Assembly (NCBI RefSeq): GCF_963675395.1
Contig: NZ_OY776222.1
Location: 1,178,001-1,242,000, forward strand
DNA: 64,000 bases
Reading direction: 5' to 3'
Source: an uncultured Vibrio sp.
GTDB taxonomy: Bacteria > Pseudomonadota > Gammaproteobacteria > Enterobacterales > Vibrionaceae
In this document: positions 1 through 9,512 of the stretch, piece by piece
Numbering within the stretch: the stretch's first letter is position 1
Layout of the letters: each line of letters starts with the position of its first letter
Position numbers and translations under genes: made by a program
Notes under the pieces: generated by a model
Seen by the model: the letters and a program-made list of their open reading frames with translations, nothing else
Databases searched by the model: none
What the model was told of the DNA's origin: nothing

Positions 1-129
1 ATGTACATAAAACAAAGAACAGAAAGCAAAATTATAGATGTTGTGCGCAGGCGCAGTAGTCCAAAAGACCAGTCTTAGCAGCGCAACCGGAACGTATTTT
101 AAATTGACAACTTAATGCTGGAGAGCACC
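1..129 (+). promoter_or_regulatory. 5' leader of the fruBKA operon
   Basis: This stretch carries the upstream region of fruB. A GGAG ribosome binding site at 120-123 is placed correctly for an ATG at 130 rather than for the earlier in-frame ATG at 115. No clear FruR/Cra-type operator or strong promoter pair was recognised. The true promoter may lie to the left of the window. Confidence 0.4.
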
Positions 130-1263
130 ATGCTTAAGCTAAGTAAGAACGACATTACCCTATCACAATCTGCGACAGATAAGTTTGAAGCAATCAAAAG
201 CATTGCCCAGAGCCTGACTGAAAAAGGTTTGGTCGAGCAAGGTTATGTAGAAGGCATGCTGAATCGCGAAAACCAAAACTCTACCTTTTTAGGCAATGGC
301 ATTGCGATACCTCACGGAACGACTGACACTCGCTCAATGGTAAAAACAACCGGTGTGGCAGTACATCACTTCCCTGAAGGCGTTGAATGGGGCGATGGCA
401 ATAAAGTATTTGTAGCTATTGGTATCGCTGCTAAGTCTGATGAACACCTAGGCATCCTTAAACAACTAACTAAAGTTCTGGGTGCTGACGGTGTGGAAGA
501 CCGCCTTCGTGACGCTAAGAATGAAGATGACATCATCGCCCTACTTCATGGTGATGTTCAGCTAGAAGCTGACTTCGATGCATCACTTATTCAGCTCAAT
601 TTCCCTGCGAGCGATATGGTTCAAATGAGCGCAGTCGCAGGTGGACTACTTAAAAATACAGGTTGCGCGGACAAAGAGTTTGTTGCGGATTTAGTGACTA
701 AAGCACCAACGAACCTTGGCAATGGCCTATGGCTGGTAGGAAGTAACAAGCAAGTGTCTCGCACTGGTGTTTCTTTCGTTTCCACCGCAAACGACTGTAA
801 CTACGAAGGTCAACCGGTACGCGCATTGGTTGCGTTTGCTGCTTGTAACAATGCTCACCAGCCAATGCTAAAAACACTTTCAAGCATGGTGTTCAATAAA
901 GAACACGGCAAACTTCTTGATGCATCTGCAGAACAAATTCTTGCTTTGTTTAAAGGCGAAGAAATGGCACCTGCCGCTTCCGAAGATGGAAACACAGCAG
1001 TGTTCAAAATCAAAAACTCGCATGGTCTACACGCGCGTCCAGGTGCGATGCTTGTTGCAGAAGCGAAAAAATTCGAATCAAAAATTCAAGTGTCTAACTT
1101 AGATGGCGACGGTAAAACAGTAAACGCGAAAAGCCTAATGAAAGTTATCGCACTAGGCGTGAAACACGGACACCAGCTTCAGTTCTCTGCTGAAGGTCCG
1201 GATGCCGCACAAGCGCTTGAATCTATTGGCAACGCAATCGCATCTGGCCTTGGTGAAGGTTAA
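130..1263 (+). CDS. fruB: PTS fructose-specific EIIA/HPr-like protein FruB (FPr)
   Basis: Diphosphoryl transfer protein of the fructose phosphotransferase system. It passes phosphate from enzyme I through its HPr-like domain to its EIIA domain and on to FruA in the inner membrane. Reading from ATG 130 gives 377 residues. The EIIA active-site histidine is H62 in GIAIPHGTTDT, and the HPr-like domain carries H301 in GLHARPG. The start at 130 is chosen because of the GGAG site just upstream and because the protein then begins like E. coli FruB; the in-frame ATG at 115 would add five residues. It is the first gene of fruB-fruK-fruA, with 9 nt to fruK. Induction by fructose 1-phosphate through FruR is known for the family but no operator is visible here. 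Confidence 0.96.
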   Translation: MLKLSKNDITLSQSATDKFEAIKSIAQSLTEKGLVEQGYVEGMLNRENQNSTFLGNGIAIPHGTTDTRSMVKTTGVAVHHFPEGVEWGDGNKVFVAIGIAAKSDEHLGILKQLTKVLGADGVEDRLRDAKNEDDIIALLHGDVQLEADFDASLIQLNFPASDMVQMSAVAGGLLKNTGCADKEFVADLVTKAPTNLGNGLWLVGSNKQVSRTGVSFVSTANDCNYEGQPVRALVAFAACNNAHQPMLKTLSSMVFNKEHGKLLDASAEQILALFKGEEMAPAASEDGNTAVFKIKNSHGLHARPGAMLVAEAKKFESKIQVSNLDGDGKTVNAKSLMKVIALGVKHGHQLQFSAEGPDAAQALESIGNAIASGLGEG

Positions 1264-1272
1264 GGGGCGACT

Positions 1273-2247
1273 ATGACTAGCACAAAAACAAACAAAGTCG
1301 TCACGATCACGCTCAATCCAGCGCTCGACCTTACAGGCTCGGTCGAGGCGTTAAAAGTGGGCTCAGTAAGCTTAGTGAAACAAAGCAATCTCCATGCTGC
1401 CGGTAAAGGTGTCAACGTGGCGAAAGTGCTAAGTGACTTGGGCGCCGACGTGACCGTGACTGGATTCTTGGGTAAAGATAACCCAGAACTTTTCCATCAG
1501 CTATTTGAAGAGATTGGTGTTAAAGACGAATTTATTGAAGTAGAAGGCTCTACCCGAATCAACGTAAAACTTGTTGAATCAAATGGCGAAGTGAGTGACA
1601 TCAACTTCCCGGGCGTTCAGGTTTCTTCTCAAGATATTTCCCGCTTCGAAGAGACGCTTTTCCGTCTGGCAGACACACACGACTACTTTGTGCTTGCAGG
1701 TAGCCTACCTGGTGGCGTAACGCCAGAACTGTGCGCGGCTTGGATTGAAAAGCTACACCAACTCGGTAAAAAAGTTCTGTTTGATAGCAGTAAAGCGGCC
1801 TTAACTGCGGGTATTGATGCACATCCTTGGCTTATCAAACCAAATGATGAAGAACTAAGTGACTTCGTTGGAGCGCACCTGGAAACGCCAGAGCAATGCC
1901 AACAAGCGGCGCAAACACTAAGCGATAAAGGCATCGAAAACATCGTGGTTTCTATGGGCGCCGATGGCGTGATGTGGCTAAACCAAGGTGAATGGCTACG
2001 CGCGCAACCGCCGAGAATGAACGTGGTTAGCACCGTAGGTGCAGGTGACACGCTCGTTGCGGGTTTGTGCTGGGGTCACATGCAAGTCATGCCAAAACAC
2101 GATTTATTACGCTTCGCCACTGCACTTTCTGCTTTAGCAGTCAGTCAGGTCGGCGTTGGACTTACCAGTCAGGAAGAACTGGAGAACATTAAGCTCCAAA
2201 CTCAAGTGAGCGAGCTTAACTCTAATACAAACTTAGACAATAACTAA
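1273..2247 (+). CDS. fruK: 1-phosphofructokinase FruK
   Basis: Phosphorylates fructose 1-phosphate, the product of FruA uptake, to fructose 1,6-bisphosphate using ATP. The protein has 324 residues and the PfkB/ribokinase fold: the GKGVNVAKVL motif near residues 44-53 and the C-terminal GAGDT signature with the catalytic base at about D259. It sits 9 nt after fruB and 19 nt before fruA, so the three genes are almost certainly co-transcribed. The length is slightly above the usual 310-315 residues because of a short polar C-terminal tail. Confidence 0.96.
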   Translation: MTSTKTNKVVTITLNPALDLTGSVEALKVGSVSLVKQSNLHAAGKGVNVAKVLSDLGADVTVTGFLGKDNPELFHQLFEEIGVKDEFIEVEGSTRINVKLVESNGEVSDINFPGVQVSSQDISRFEETLFRLADTHDYFVLAGSLPGGVTPELCAAWIEKLHQLGKKVLFDSSKAALTAGIDAHPWLIKPNDEELSDFVGAHLETPEQCQQAAQTLSDKGIENIVVSMGADGVMWLNQGEWLRAQPPRMNVVSTVGAGDTLVAGLCWGHMQVMPKHDLLRFATALSALAVSQVGVGLTSQEELENIKLQTQVSELNSNTNLDNN

Positions 2248-2266
2248 GGAACAGAAGGTTATCAGT

Positions 2267-4003
2267 ATGAATATTGCTATTATTACAGCCTGTCCAAGTG
2301 GTGTTGCAAACAGCATCTTGGCAGCAGGACTACTCGATCAAGCAACGACTAAACTAGGTTGGAATGCGAAAATTGAATGTCAATCGAGCATCATCGAACC
2401 TAATTTACTTACAGACGCTGACATTGAACAGGCTGAAGCCATCATTATTGCCGCGAACACCCCGGTAGATACTTCTCGTTTCGTAGGCAAAAAAGTCTAT
2501 CAAGCAGAGATAGGTGCAGTAGCCAAAGATGCCGAGGCATTTCTACAATCTGCTGTAGAGAACGCAAGTGTGCTAGAGCAAGCTACAACCGTTTCAGCGC
2601 CAGCAGAAAGCACAACGTCTTCTGTAAAGAAAATTGTTGCTATCACAGCTTGCCCGACTGGTGTTGCTCATACCTTTATGGCAGCAGAAGCTCTGGAAGA
2701 TGAAGGTAAGCGTCGTGGCCACCAAATCAAAGTGGAAACTCGCGGCTCTGTCGGTGCGAAAAACCAACTGACTGAACAAGAAATCGCAGACGCGGATCTG
2801 GTTATCATCGCGGCAGACATTGACGTTCCACTGGATCGTTTCAACGGCAAAAAACTTTACAAAACCAATACAGGTCCTGCTCTGAAGAAAACTGCTGAAG
2901 AGATGGATAAAGCATTCGCTCAAGCAACTGTTTATTCGCACTCAGGTTCATCCTCAAGCGAATCTGCATCCGAAGAGAAGAAAGGTGTGTACAAACACCT
3001 GATGACAGGTGTATCGCACATGCTACCAGTAGTGGTTGCTGGTGGTCTGATTATCGCTCTTTCTTTCGTATTCGGTATCGAAGCATTTAAAGAAGAAGGC
3101 ACGATGGCCGCTGCACTGATGCAAATCGGTGGTGGTTCTGCATTTGCACTGATGATTCCGGTGCTGGCGGGTTACATTGCCTTCTCTATTGCTGACCGTC
3201 CGGGACTAGCACCAGGCCTTGTTGGTGGTATGTTAGCTGCTTCCATCGGTTCTGGTTTCTTAGGTGGTATCGCAGCAGGTTTCATCGCTGGTTACTCAGC
3301 GAAATTTGTAGCTGACAAATTGCACCTTCCACAAGCAATGGAAGCGCTTAAACCAATCCTGATCATTCCTCTGGTTGCAACTCTGTTCACTGGTCTGGTT
3401 ATGATTTACATCGTTGGTGAGCCAGTTGCGAGCATAATGGCTGCAATGACTGAGTTTCTGAACAGCATGGGCTCTGCAAACGCTGTTCTGCTGGGTGTTA
3501 TTGTTGGTGCGATGATGTGTTTCGACCTGGGTGGTCCGGTAAACAAAGCCGCTTATACATTCGGTGTTGGTCTGCTTGCTTCTGAAACTTACGCGCCAAT
3601 GGCAGCTATCATGGCTGCGGGTATGGTTCCAGCTCTAGGTATGGGTCTGGCCACATTCCTGGCTAAGAAGAAGTTTACTGAAGATGAGCGTGAAGGTGGT
3701 GTAGCTTCATTCATTCTGGGCCTGTGCTTTATCTCAGAAGGTGCTATCCCGTTCGCAGCACGCGATCCAATGCGCGTAATCCCTTGCACAATGGCTGGTG
3801 GAGCGCTGACTGGTGCTCTGTCTATGCTGTTTGGCTGTAAACTTCTTGCTCCACACGGTGGTCTGTTTGTACTGGCTATCCCTAATGCAATTTCTCCGGT
3901 ACTAATGTATCTGGTAGCGATTGCAGCAGGTACAGCAGTAACAGGTTTCACCTACGCACTCCTGAAAAATAAAGCAGAAGTAAAGCAAGAAGTTACTGCT
4001 TAA
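2267..4003 (+). CDS. fruA: PTS fructose transporter subunit EIIB'BC FruA
   Basis: Membrane permease that imports fructose and releases fructose 1-phosphate. The 578-residue protein has a duplicated EIIB region: the first copy with C9 in ITACPSGVANS and the second with C129 in ITACPTGVAHTFMAAEA, the latter being the phosphorylated EIIB site. A Ser/Glu-rich linker near residues 220-240 leads to the EIIC domain with about eight to ten membrane segments (from about residue 245 onward), containing the conserved GAIPFAARDP motif. It ends the fruBKA operon and is followed by a strong hairpin terminator. Confidence 0.96.
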   Translation: MNIAIITACPSGVANSILAAGLLDQATTKLGWNAKIECQSSIIEPNLLTDADIEQAEAIIIAANTPVDTSRFVGKKVYQAEIGAVAKDAEAFLQSAVENASVLEQATTVSAPAESTTSSVKKIVAITACPTGVAHTFMAAEALEDEGKRRGHQIKVETRGSVGAKNQLTEQEIADADLVIIAADIDVPLDRFNGKKLYKTNTGPALKKTAEEMDKAFAQATVYSHSGSSSSESASEEKKGVYKHLMTGVSHMLPVVVAGGLIIALSFVFGIEAFKEEGTMAAALMQIGGGSAFALMIPVLAGYIAFSIADRPGLAPGLVGGMLAASIGSGFLGGIAAGFIAGYSAKFVADKLHLPQAMEALKPILIIPLVATLFTGLVMIYIVGEPVASIMAAMTEFLNSMGSANAVLLGVIVGAMMCFDLGGPVNKAAYTFGVGLLASETYAPMAAIMAAGMVPALGMGLATFLAKKKFTEDEREGGVASFILGLCFISEGAIPFAARDPMRVIPCTMAGGALTGALSMLFGCKLLAPHGGLFVLAIPNAISPVLMYLVAIAAGTAVTGFTYALLKNKAEVKQEVTA

Positions 4004-4036
4004 TACAATTTAGATAAAAGCCCCCCAGGCCTCTAG

Positions 4037-4075
4037 CGCCTCTCTCATATTCCGGTTGAGAGAGGCGTTTTTTTA
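4037..4075 (+). terminator. Rho-independent terminator of fruBKA
   Basis: Perfect 10-bp stem CGCCTCTCTC (4037-4046) with GAGAGAGGCG (4058-4067), followed by a run of T from 4068. It lies 34 nt after the fruA stop. Confidence 0.92.
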
Positions 4076-4093
4076 TTTTCAGCTCTCAATACG

Positions 4094-4122
4094 AAAAAAG
4101 CCCTGAGAAAATCTCTCAGGGC
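4094..4122 (-). terminator. Rho-independent terminator of the RND pump operon
   Basis: Stem AGCCCTGAGA (4099-4108) with TCTCAGGGCT (4113-4122). On the minus strand it is followed by a T run (A run at 4094-4098 on the plus strand), so it ends transcription coming from the pump gene at 4159-7218. Confidence 0.9.
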
Positions 4123-4158
4123 TTGGCAGGAATCTGACTAAATATAAGTCAGGAGTCC

Positions 4159-7100
4159 TTATGCAGTGGTCGAGTTTATCCTAAAGAGAATCGCAAACAT
4201 CACTGGCACTACTATTAGTGTCAGTACAGTAGCAAACCCAAGTCCTGCCATAATCGTTATTGCCATTGAACCAAAGAAGGCATCAAATACGAGTGGTATC
4301 ATTCCTAGAATGGTCGTTACAGCCGCCATGCTTACCGGGCGCACACGGCTGATCGCGCTATCTACAATAGCAAGGTAGGGATCTTTTCCTGACTCTAGCT
4401 CAAGGTTAATTTGATCAAGTAATACAATACCGTTTTTCAGTATCATCCCGCTCAAACTCAATAAACCTAAGAACGCGGTGAAGCTAAATGGCATGTTTGT
4501 CGTTAACAAGCCGAATGACACACCAATAATGGACAACGGCACCGTAAACCAGATAACCAGCGGCTTTTTGACCGAGTTAAACAACAAAATGGTAATGATG
4601 AACATCAGCAAGTACCCCATCGGCAATGAGCCGAACAAGGCATCTTGTGCATCTTTAGATGACTCGTATTCGCCACCCCAGGTAATTTCATAACCATCGG
4701 GCAGATGTAATGCCATCACTTTTGGTTGAACACGAGCAAACAAGCTTGCCGCGGTATCTTCACTCAGCACATCATGGTCCGCCAATACCGTTAGAGTACG
4801 CTTGCGGTCACGACGTTGAATAAGTGGCTCATTCCAATCTAACTTCACACCATCGATGATTTGGTCAACAGGGATGTAAGTTTGCAGTGACGGGCTCCAG
4901 ATATTCACGTTTTGTAGTGACTCAAAGTCCACACGCTCTTCTTCTGGAAGTCGCGTTAGGATTGGCAGTGTATGTGTTCCGTCTCGTAGATACCCTAACG
5001 CACGGCCACCAAATGCCATCTGCAACGTACTTGATAGATCTTCTTTCGAAATACCCAGTCTACGCGCTTTCGACTCATTAAATGCCGGTACTAGTTCTTT
5101 AGTGCGCTCACGCCAGTCATGACGAATGTTTCGTGCGCCAGGATCGGTATGCAAAATATCTTCTACTTTTACCGCCAAATCTCGCAATACCTGTGGATCT
5201 GGACCAGTGATTCTCGCTTCGATTTTTGATGCTGGGGACGGACCAAACTCCATCAACTTAAATTGGAATGTCGGCGCGTTAAACTTCTTCGCTAAGTTGA
5301 CATCCAGCGTATCCAAAAGCTTAAACATATTCTCGCGATCCGTTGCCCTAACCTGGAACTGAGCATAAGCTTCGTAGCTTCTCTCGGGCTGGTAAGTCAG
5401 AACAAAACGCTGCAACCCCTGACCAATCGTTGCGGAAACAAAGTCGATATGGTCTTGCTGTCGAATATAGCTTTCTACTGCTTCTGCTTTTTTCGTTGTT
5501 TCGCGAATATCTGTACCTTCAGGCATCCACATATCCACGTAAAACATCGGCGTGTTAGATGGCGGGAAGAATTGCTGTTTAACATTGCCAAACGCCACAA
5601 CTGCACCAACGAGTAACGCCAACATAGCGGCTACGGTCAACCATCTAAAACGCAGAGCAACCTTGAGTAACGCTCCGAATGCGACAAACAGCCAACCTTT
5701 GTAAGGGTCTTGGTCTTCATCACCGACTTCTCTATCTTCTTCTTTTAATAGAAGGTTGGCTAAAAACGGAGTCAGCGTAATAGCAGTTACCCAGCTCAGG
5801 AACAACGAGAAGCAAAGCACCCAAAACAACGAGCCCATGAACTCACCCGTCGCATCTTGCGAAAGCCCGATTGGTGCGAATGCCGTAATGGCGATTACGG
5901 TCGCCCCTAACAGCGGCCACTGGGTCTGCTTTACAATATCTACGGCGGACTGAACCTTTGAGCGCCCTTTCTTTAGACCAACGAGGATACCTTCAACAAC
6001 AACAATCGCATTATCAACCAGCATGCCCAAGGCTATGATCAAAGCACCGAGAGAAATCCGGTGAAGCTCGATATTGTTGTAGTTCATCAGGATAAAGGTA
6101 CCAAACACCGTCAGTAACAGCACGGCACCGATGATGACCCCACTACGCAATCCCATAGTAAACAGAAGAACGATGATGACGATAGCAACCGCTTCAGCCA
6201 AGCTAATGACGAATGCTTTAACGGACTGATCCACCTCTTGTGCCTGATTGTAGAAGTAGCTCATATCAAGACCCGCAGGCTTAATGGACTCTAAACTGCT
6301 TAGCTCAGCATCAATACGCTCTCCGACTTCAACCACGTTTACACCAGATGCAAAAGAGATCGCGATATTGATCGCTTTTTTGCCGTTAAACAAAATCACA
6401 TTGCTCGGTTTTTCTTGAATGCCACGTGAAATAGTCGCGACATCCTTCAAGCGGATCAGATTACCAGTGTCACGCCCGTGTATAATCAGGCTACCTAGCT
6501 CTTCGACGGTATTTAGTGTACCGCTTGGACGAATAATGAGACTTTCACCGTTGACCATCACCTCACCTGCTGACACCACACTGTTTTGTTGGTTTAGCAA
6601 GCTGGAGACCACGTTCATATCAATGTTCAACGCCGCGAGTCGATCTAAAGATATCTCAACAAACAGCATCTCCTGCTGGTCGCCACTGATGTCGACTTTT
6701 CCAACGCCTTCCACCAACTCTATTTCACGGGTTAGATGGTCAGCATAACGTTTAAGCTCGACATAGTTATAGTCGTCACCCGTCAACATCAACATCACAC
6801 CATAAACGTCACCGAAATCATCTATGATCTGAAGAGATTGCACACCTTGCGGCAAATTTGGTTGCAGATCATTAATTTTTCGGCGCATTTCGTCCCAGAT
6901 TTGCGGCAGTTCGTCTGGACCATAGTCCATCTTCATACTGACCATGATCTGTGACATGCCATCCGACGACGTTGAGGTAATGAAATCGATATAGGGGAGT
7001 TTACGAATCTCTTTTTCTAGAGGATAGGTAAGTTCCTCTTCCACTTCCTTCGATGTTGCCCCTGGATAAGTAGAGATGATCATCGCTTCTTTTATGGTGA

Positions 7101-7218
7101 ACGCCGGATCTTCCAACCGACCAAGCTCAAGGAACGAAGTGACACCACCAATGGCAAGAATAACAATGAACAGCCAACTGATGACTTTATTTTTTATCGA
7201 ATACTCAGCAATGTTCAT
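4159..7218 (-). CDS. RND family efflux pump, inner-membrane transporter subunit
   Basis: Proton-driven inner-membrane exporter of the AcrB/MexB superfamily, 1019 residues, the usual length. The typical RND order is visible: an N-terminal membrane helix, a large periplasmic loop, a block of helices, a second large loop and a final helix block. In the TM4 relay the motif reads GMLVDNAIVVVEG with D402 and N403, where AcrB has two aspartates. It overlaps the upstream adaptor gene by one base in a TAATG arrangement, so the two are translationally coupled. Two adaptor lipoproteins with one RND pump is the arrangement of Pseudomonas TriABC and Vibrio cholerae VexIJK; substrate cannot be read from the sequence. 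No outer-membrane channel gene is nearby, so TolC is probably shared. Confidence 0.93.
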   Translation of the reverse strand: MNIAEYSIKNKVISWLFIVILAIGGVTSFLELGRLEDPAFTIKEAMIISTYPGATSKEVEEELTYPLEKEIRKLPYIDFITSTSSDGMSQIMVSMKMDYGPDELPQIWDEMRRKINDLQPNLPQGVQSLQIIDDFGDVYGVMLMLTGDDYNYVELKRYADHLTREIELVEGVGKVDISGDQQEMLFVEISLDRLAALNIDMNVVSSLLNQQNSVVSAGEVMVNGESLIIRPSGTLNTVEELGSLIIHGRDTGNLIRLKDVATISRGIQEKPSNVILFNGKKAINIAISFASGVNVVEVGERIDAELSSLESIKPAGLDMSYFYNQAQEVDQSVKAFVISLAEAVAIVIIVLLFTMGLRSGVIIGAVLLLTVFGTFILMNYNNIELHRISLGALIIALGMLVDNAIVVVEGILVGLKKGRSKVQSAVDIVKQTQWPLLGATVIAITAFAPIGLSQDATGEFMGSLFWVLCFSLFLSWVTAITLTPFLANLLLKEEDREVGDEDQDPYKGWLFVAFGALLKVALRFRWLTVAAMLALLVGAVVAFGNVKQQFFPPSNTPMFYVDMWMPEGTDIRETTKKAEAVESYIRQQDHIDFVSATIGQGLQRFVLTYQPERSYEAYAQFQVRATDRENMFKLLDTLDVNLAKKFNAPTFQFKLMEFGPSPASKIEARITGPDPQVLRDLAVKVEDILHTDPGARNIRHDWRERTKELVPAFNESKARRLGISKEDLSSTLQMAFGGRALGYLRDGTHTLPILTRLPEEERVDFESLQNVNIWSPSLQTYIPVDQIIDGVKLDWNEPLIQRRDRKRTLTVLADHDVLSEDTAASLFARVQPKVMALHLPDGYEITWGGEYESSKDAQDALFGSLPMGYLLMFIITILLFNSVKKPLVIWFTVPLSIIGVSFGLLTTNMPFSFTAFLGLLSLSGMILKNGIVLLDQINLELESGKDPYLAIVDSAISRVRPVSMAAVTTILGMIPLVFDAFFGSMAITIMAGLGFATVLTLIVVPVMFAILFRINSTTA

Positions 7219-8279
7219 TATTGTCCCTTCTCCACAACTTCCACATGTTTTCCTTCACGTAATTTGCGAAGGTTTGAATCAACCAACACATCACCTTTGC
7301 TGACACCAGATGAGACAATGGCGCCTTCACCGTTTACTTGAGAAACAGCCACAGGCACTTTAGTGACGTTGTCATCCTTTATTTTCCACACAAAAAACTC
7401 ATTACTTTGGCTGCCAGCTTGCAGCGCAGTAACAGGAATGCTGTAACCATCAATCGATGTGATGCCCGCTTCGACCATGTCGACCATTACACTGACGCTG
7501 GTACCAGGTAAAATCTCTTTATCTGGCTGAGGCATCGTAAGATACATTTCATAAGTCTGAGTATTGGCATTCGGCTCACTCGTGTATTCTAAGTAATCCA
7601 ACCAATAAGATTTCTTAACGCCAGAGAATGTCGCTTTAGGTTTGTAATTGAGATTTTCAGTCTTCGGATTAACCAGCGCCAAGACGTTGTCAGAGAGTTC
7701 TATGCGTACATAAACCATGTTGTTTTGATACAGATTAAGTACCGTTTCACCTGCGCCAACTCGCTCAAAACGTTCTTTATAAACGTCAGAAACCTTTCCC
7801 GAAAATGGTGCAAACAGACGCGTGTAATTCAATTGGTTTGTGGCGCTGTAGAAGTTCGCTTCAGCCAACTCTTTGTTTGCTGTTAGTTCGTCCAGTTCCG
7901 CTTTTGATATCATTTGACGCTCATACAACTCTGCACCGCGCTTCAACTGGCGAATGGCTAAAGTGTACTGAGCTTGCGCATCATTAACCGTTTGTTTCTC
8001 TTTGCTGTCATCAAGCTTGGCAAGCATTTGACCTTGTTTAACCACATCGCCCGCTTTCACGAGTACATGTTGAATTTCACCCGCACGGCGGAACGCGATT
8101 GGCGTCTGCTCGGCAGGAACCACAATCCCTTTAAACGCTCGGAATTGGCTTTTCACTGGCGCACCGACAGATACGGTTGAAACATAGAGTGACTGATCAG
8201 AAGCCCGTTGGTTATCGCCTTGACATCCGGTGAGCACAGCAAGAGCAATCGCAGAAACTGTCAATAGAGTACCTTTCAT
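7218..8279 (-). CDS. RND efflux periplasmic adaptor (membrane fusion lipoprotein), second copy
   Basis: HlyD/AcrA-family membrane fusion protein that links the RND pump to an outer-membrane channel. 353 residues. The N-terminus has a signal peptide ending in a lipobox (AVLTGC), so it is probably anchored in the inner membrane as a lipoprotein at about C19. A lipoyl-like half motif (VLVKAGDVVKQGQMLAKLD) is followed by a helical hairpin and the second half (LFAPFSGKVSDVY). Its stop and start codons overlap with its neighbours by one base on each side (TAATG), indicating one tightly coupled operon with the pump and the other adaptor. Confidence 0.92.
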   Translation of the reverse strand: MKGTLLTVSAIALAVLTGCQGDNQRASDQSLYVSTVSVGAPVKSQFRAFKGIVVPAEQTPIAFRRAGEIQHVLVKAGDVVKQGQMLAKLDDSKEKQTVNDAQAQYTLAIRQLKRGAELYERQMISKAELDELTANKELAEANFYSATNQLNYTRLFAPFSGKVSDVYKERFERVGAGETVLNLYQNNMVYVRIELSDNVLALVNPKTENLNYKPKATFSGVKKSYWLDYLEYTSEPNANTQTYEMYLTMPQPDKEILPGTSVSVMVDMVEAGITSIDGYSIPVTALQAGSQSNEFFVWKIKDDNVTKVPVAVSQVNGEGAIVSSGVSKGDVLVDSNLRKLREGKHVEVVEKGQ

Positions 8280-9352
8280 TAAATCCCTCCTTCTCTAACC
8301 CAGGCTTTAACCACCTGACCTTCAACTAAGTGCTCAACACCGGCTATGACAACGTAATCATCATCGTTTAGTCCGGATTCAACGCTACCGCTGTCACTAA
8401 GTGACAAAGTAACCTTTCGAACTTGTTGCGTGTCGCCATCCATAATCCAAACATCACCATGATGAGTGTCTTTGTTCACCCATGCGGACTGGGGTAATAT
8501 CAAGGAGTTGGACACATTCTGTCTCGCGATATGCACTTGACCTGTCATACCGGTGAGCAAGTTGCGATCTGATGGGCGGGTTATGGTGACAATCGCTTCA
8601 TAACTATTGGTATCAGCATTAGGTTGAGTAGAAATTTCTTTAAATTTCCCCGGGATGCGTTTGTTCGGTTCACTGTCCATCGTCACCCACATTTGCGCCT
8701 CCTGTAAAGAAGCGAGCGATACAGACTCTGCGTAAGTCACAGGTAACGTAAATGAGACGTCCAACGTGCTGTTGTCGATAAGGTTTAAAATTTCCTGATT
8801 CTCACCAACGACCTGAAAAGGTTTTACATAGGTATAAGAAACCACACCATCAAAAGGAGCATGAATCTTTGTGTAACTTAAATCGGTTTTTGCCTGTTCG
8901 AAATTAGCCAATGCTGCTTTATATTGGGTTTCTTTCTGGTCGTACTCATCGGTACTGATCAGCTTTTTTTTATATAAGCTTTTCGCACGTTGCCATTGTG
9001 TTTCCGCCAACGCGTATTGAGCTTTGGAAGAATTCAGAGCCAACTGAAGGTCTTTCGGGTCCAAAGTCGCTAGCACATCACCTTTTTTGACTTCGTGCCC
9101 CATTCTGACAAGTAACTGCTCAACTTCACCACCGACCTGAAACGACAACTGTGCTCGATGTGTAGCATCAATTTGCGCTAAAAAAGCATCGGAATCAGCC
9201 ACCGACAAATCCTTCACCGCAAGCAACTTAACGGGTTTGATTAAAGGTTCTGACGGTTCCGATATGGCTTTATTACATCCAGTCAGCATTCCAGACAGAC
9301 TTAATGTCATCACGGCGCCGACCAAAATGCGTTTAATATAGTGTTTATGCAC
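8279..9352 (-). CDS. RND efflux periplasmic adaptor (membrane fusion lipoprotein), first copy
   Basis: First gene of the three-gene pump operon. 357 residues, HlyD/AcrA family, with signal peptide and lipobox SGMLTGC, so a probable lipoprotein. It contains the two lipoyl half motifs around LLVRMGHEVKKGDVLATLD and IHAPFDGVVSYTY, separated by the alpha-helical hairpin. It is divergent from the second adaptor in sequence, so the pair is probably an old duplication with separate roles, as proposed for TriA/TriB. Transcription starts in the 160-bp gap shared with the divergent TetR gene. Confidence 0.92.
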   Translation of the reverse strand: MHKHYIKRILVGAVMTLSLSGMLTGCNKAISEPSEPLIKPVKLLAVKDLSVADSDAFLAQIDATHRAQLSFQVGGEVEQLLVRMGHEVKKGDVLATLDPKDLQLALNSSKAQYALAETQWQRAKSLYKKKLISTDEYDQKETQYKAALANFEQAKTDLSYTKIHAPFDGVVSYTYVKPFQVVGENQEILNLIDNSTLDVSFTLPVTYAESVSLASLQEAQMWVTMDSEPNKRIPGKFKEISTQPNADTNSYEAIVTITRPSDRNLLTGMTGQVHIARQNVSNSLILPQSAWVNKDTHHGDVWIMDGDTQQVRKVTLSLSDSGSVESGLNDDDYVVIAGVEHLVEGQVVKAWVREGGI

Positions 9353-9376
9353 CCGTTATCTCCATATTTATTTTTT

Positions 9377-9394
9377 ACTACACAGATGTGCAGT
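9377..9394. promoter_or_regulatory. Candidate TetR operator upstream of the pump operon
   Basis: The 18-bp imperfect palindrome ACTACACAGATGTGCAGT has matching half-sites ACT-CACA / TGTG-AGT around a 2-bp centre. It sits 25 bp before the start of the first adaptor gene and between it and the divergent TetR-family gene, the usual position of a local repressor site. Binding is inferred. Confidence 0.6.
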
Positions 9395-9512
9395 ATATTC
9401 CCATTTAGATATAGATCAACATATATTCCATTTGTGCAATAAATAAATTGGTCAAATAAGCAAGTTTCTGGTAAAAGTTACGCGTTGATTACTATTTGGG
9501 AAAAGTCGAGCT

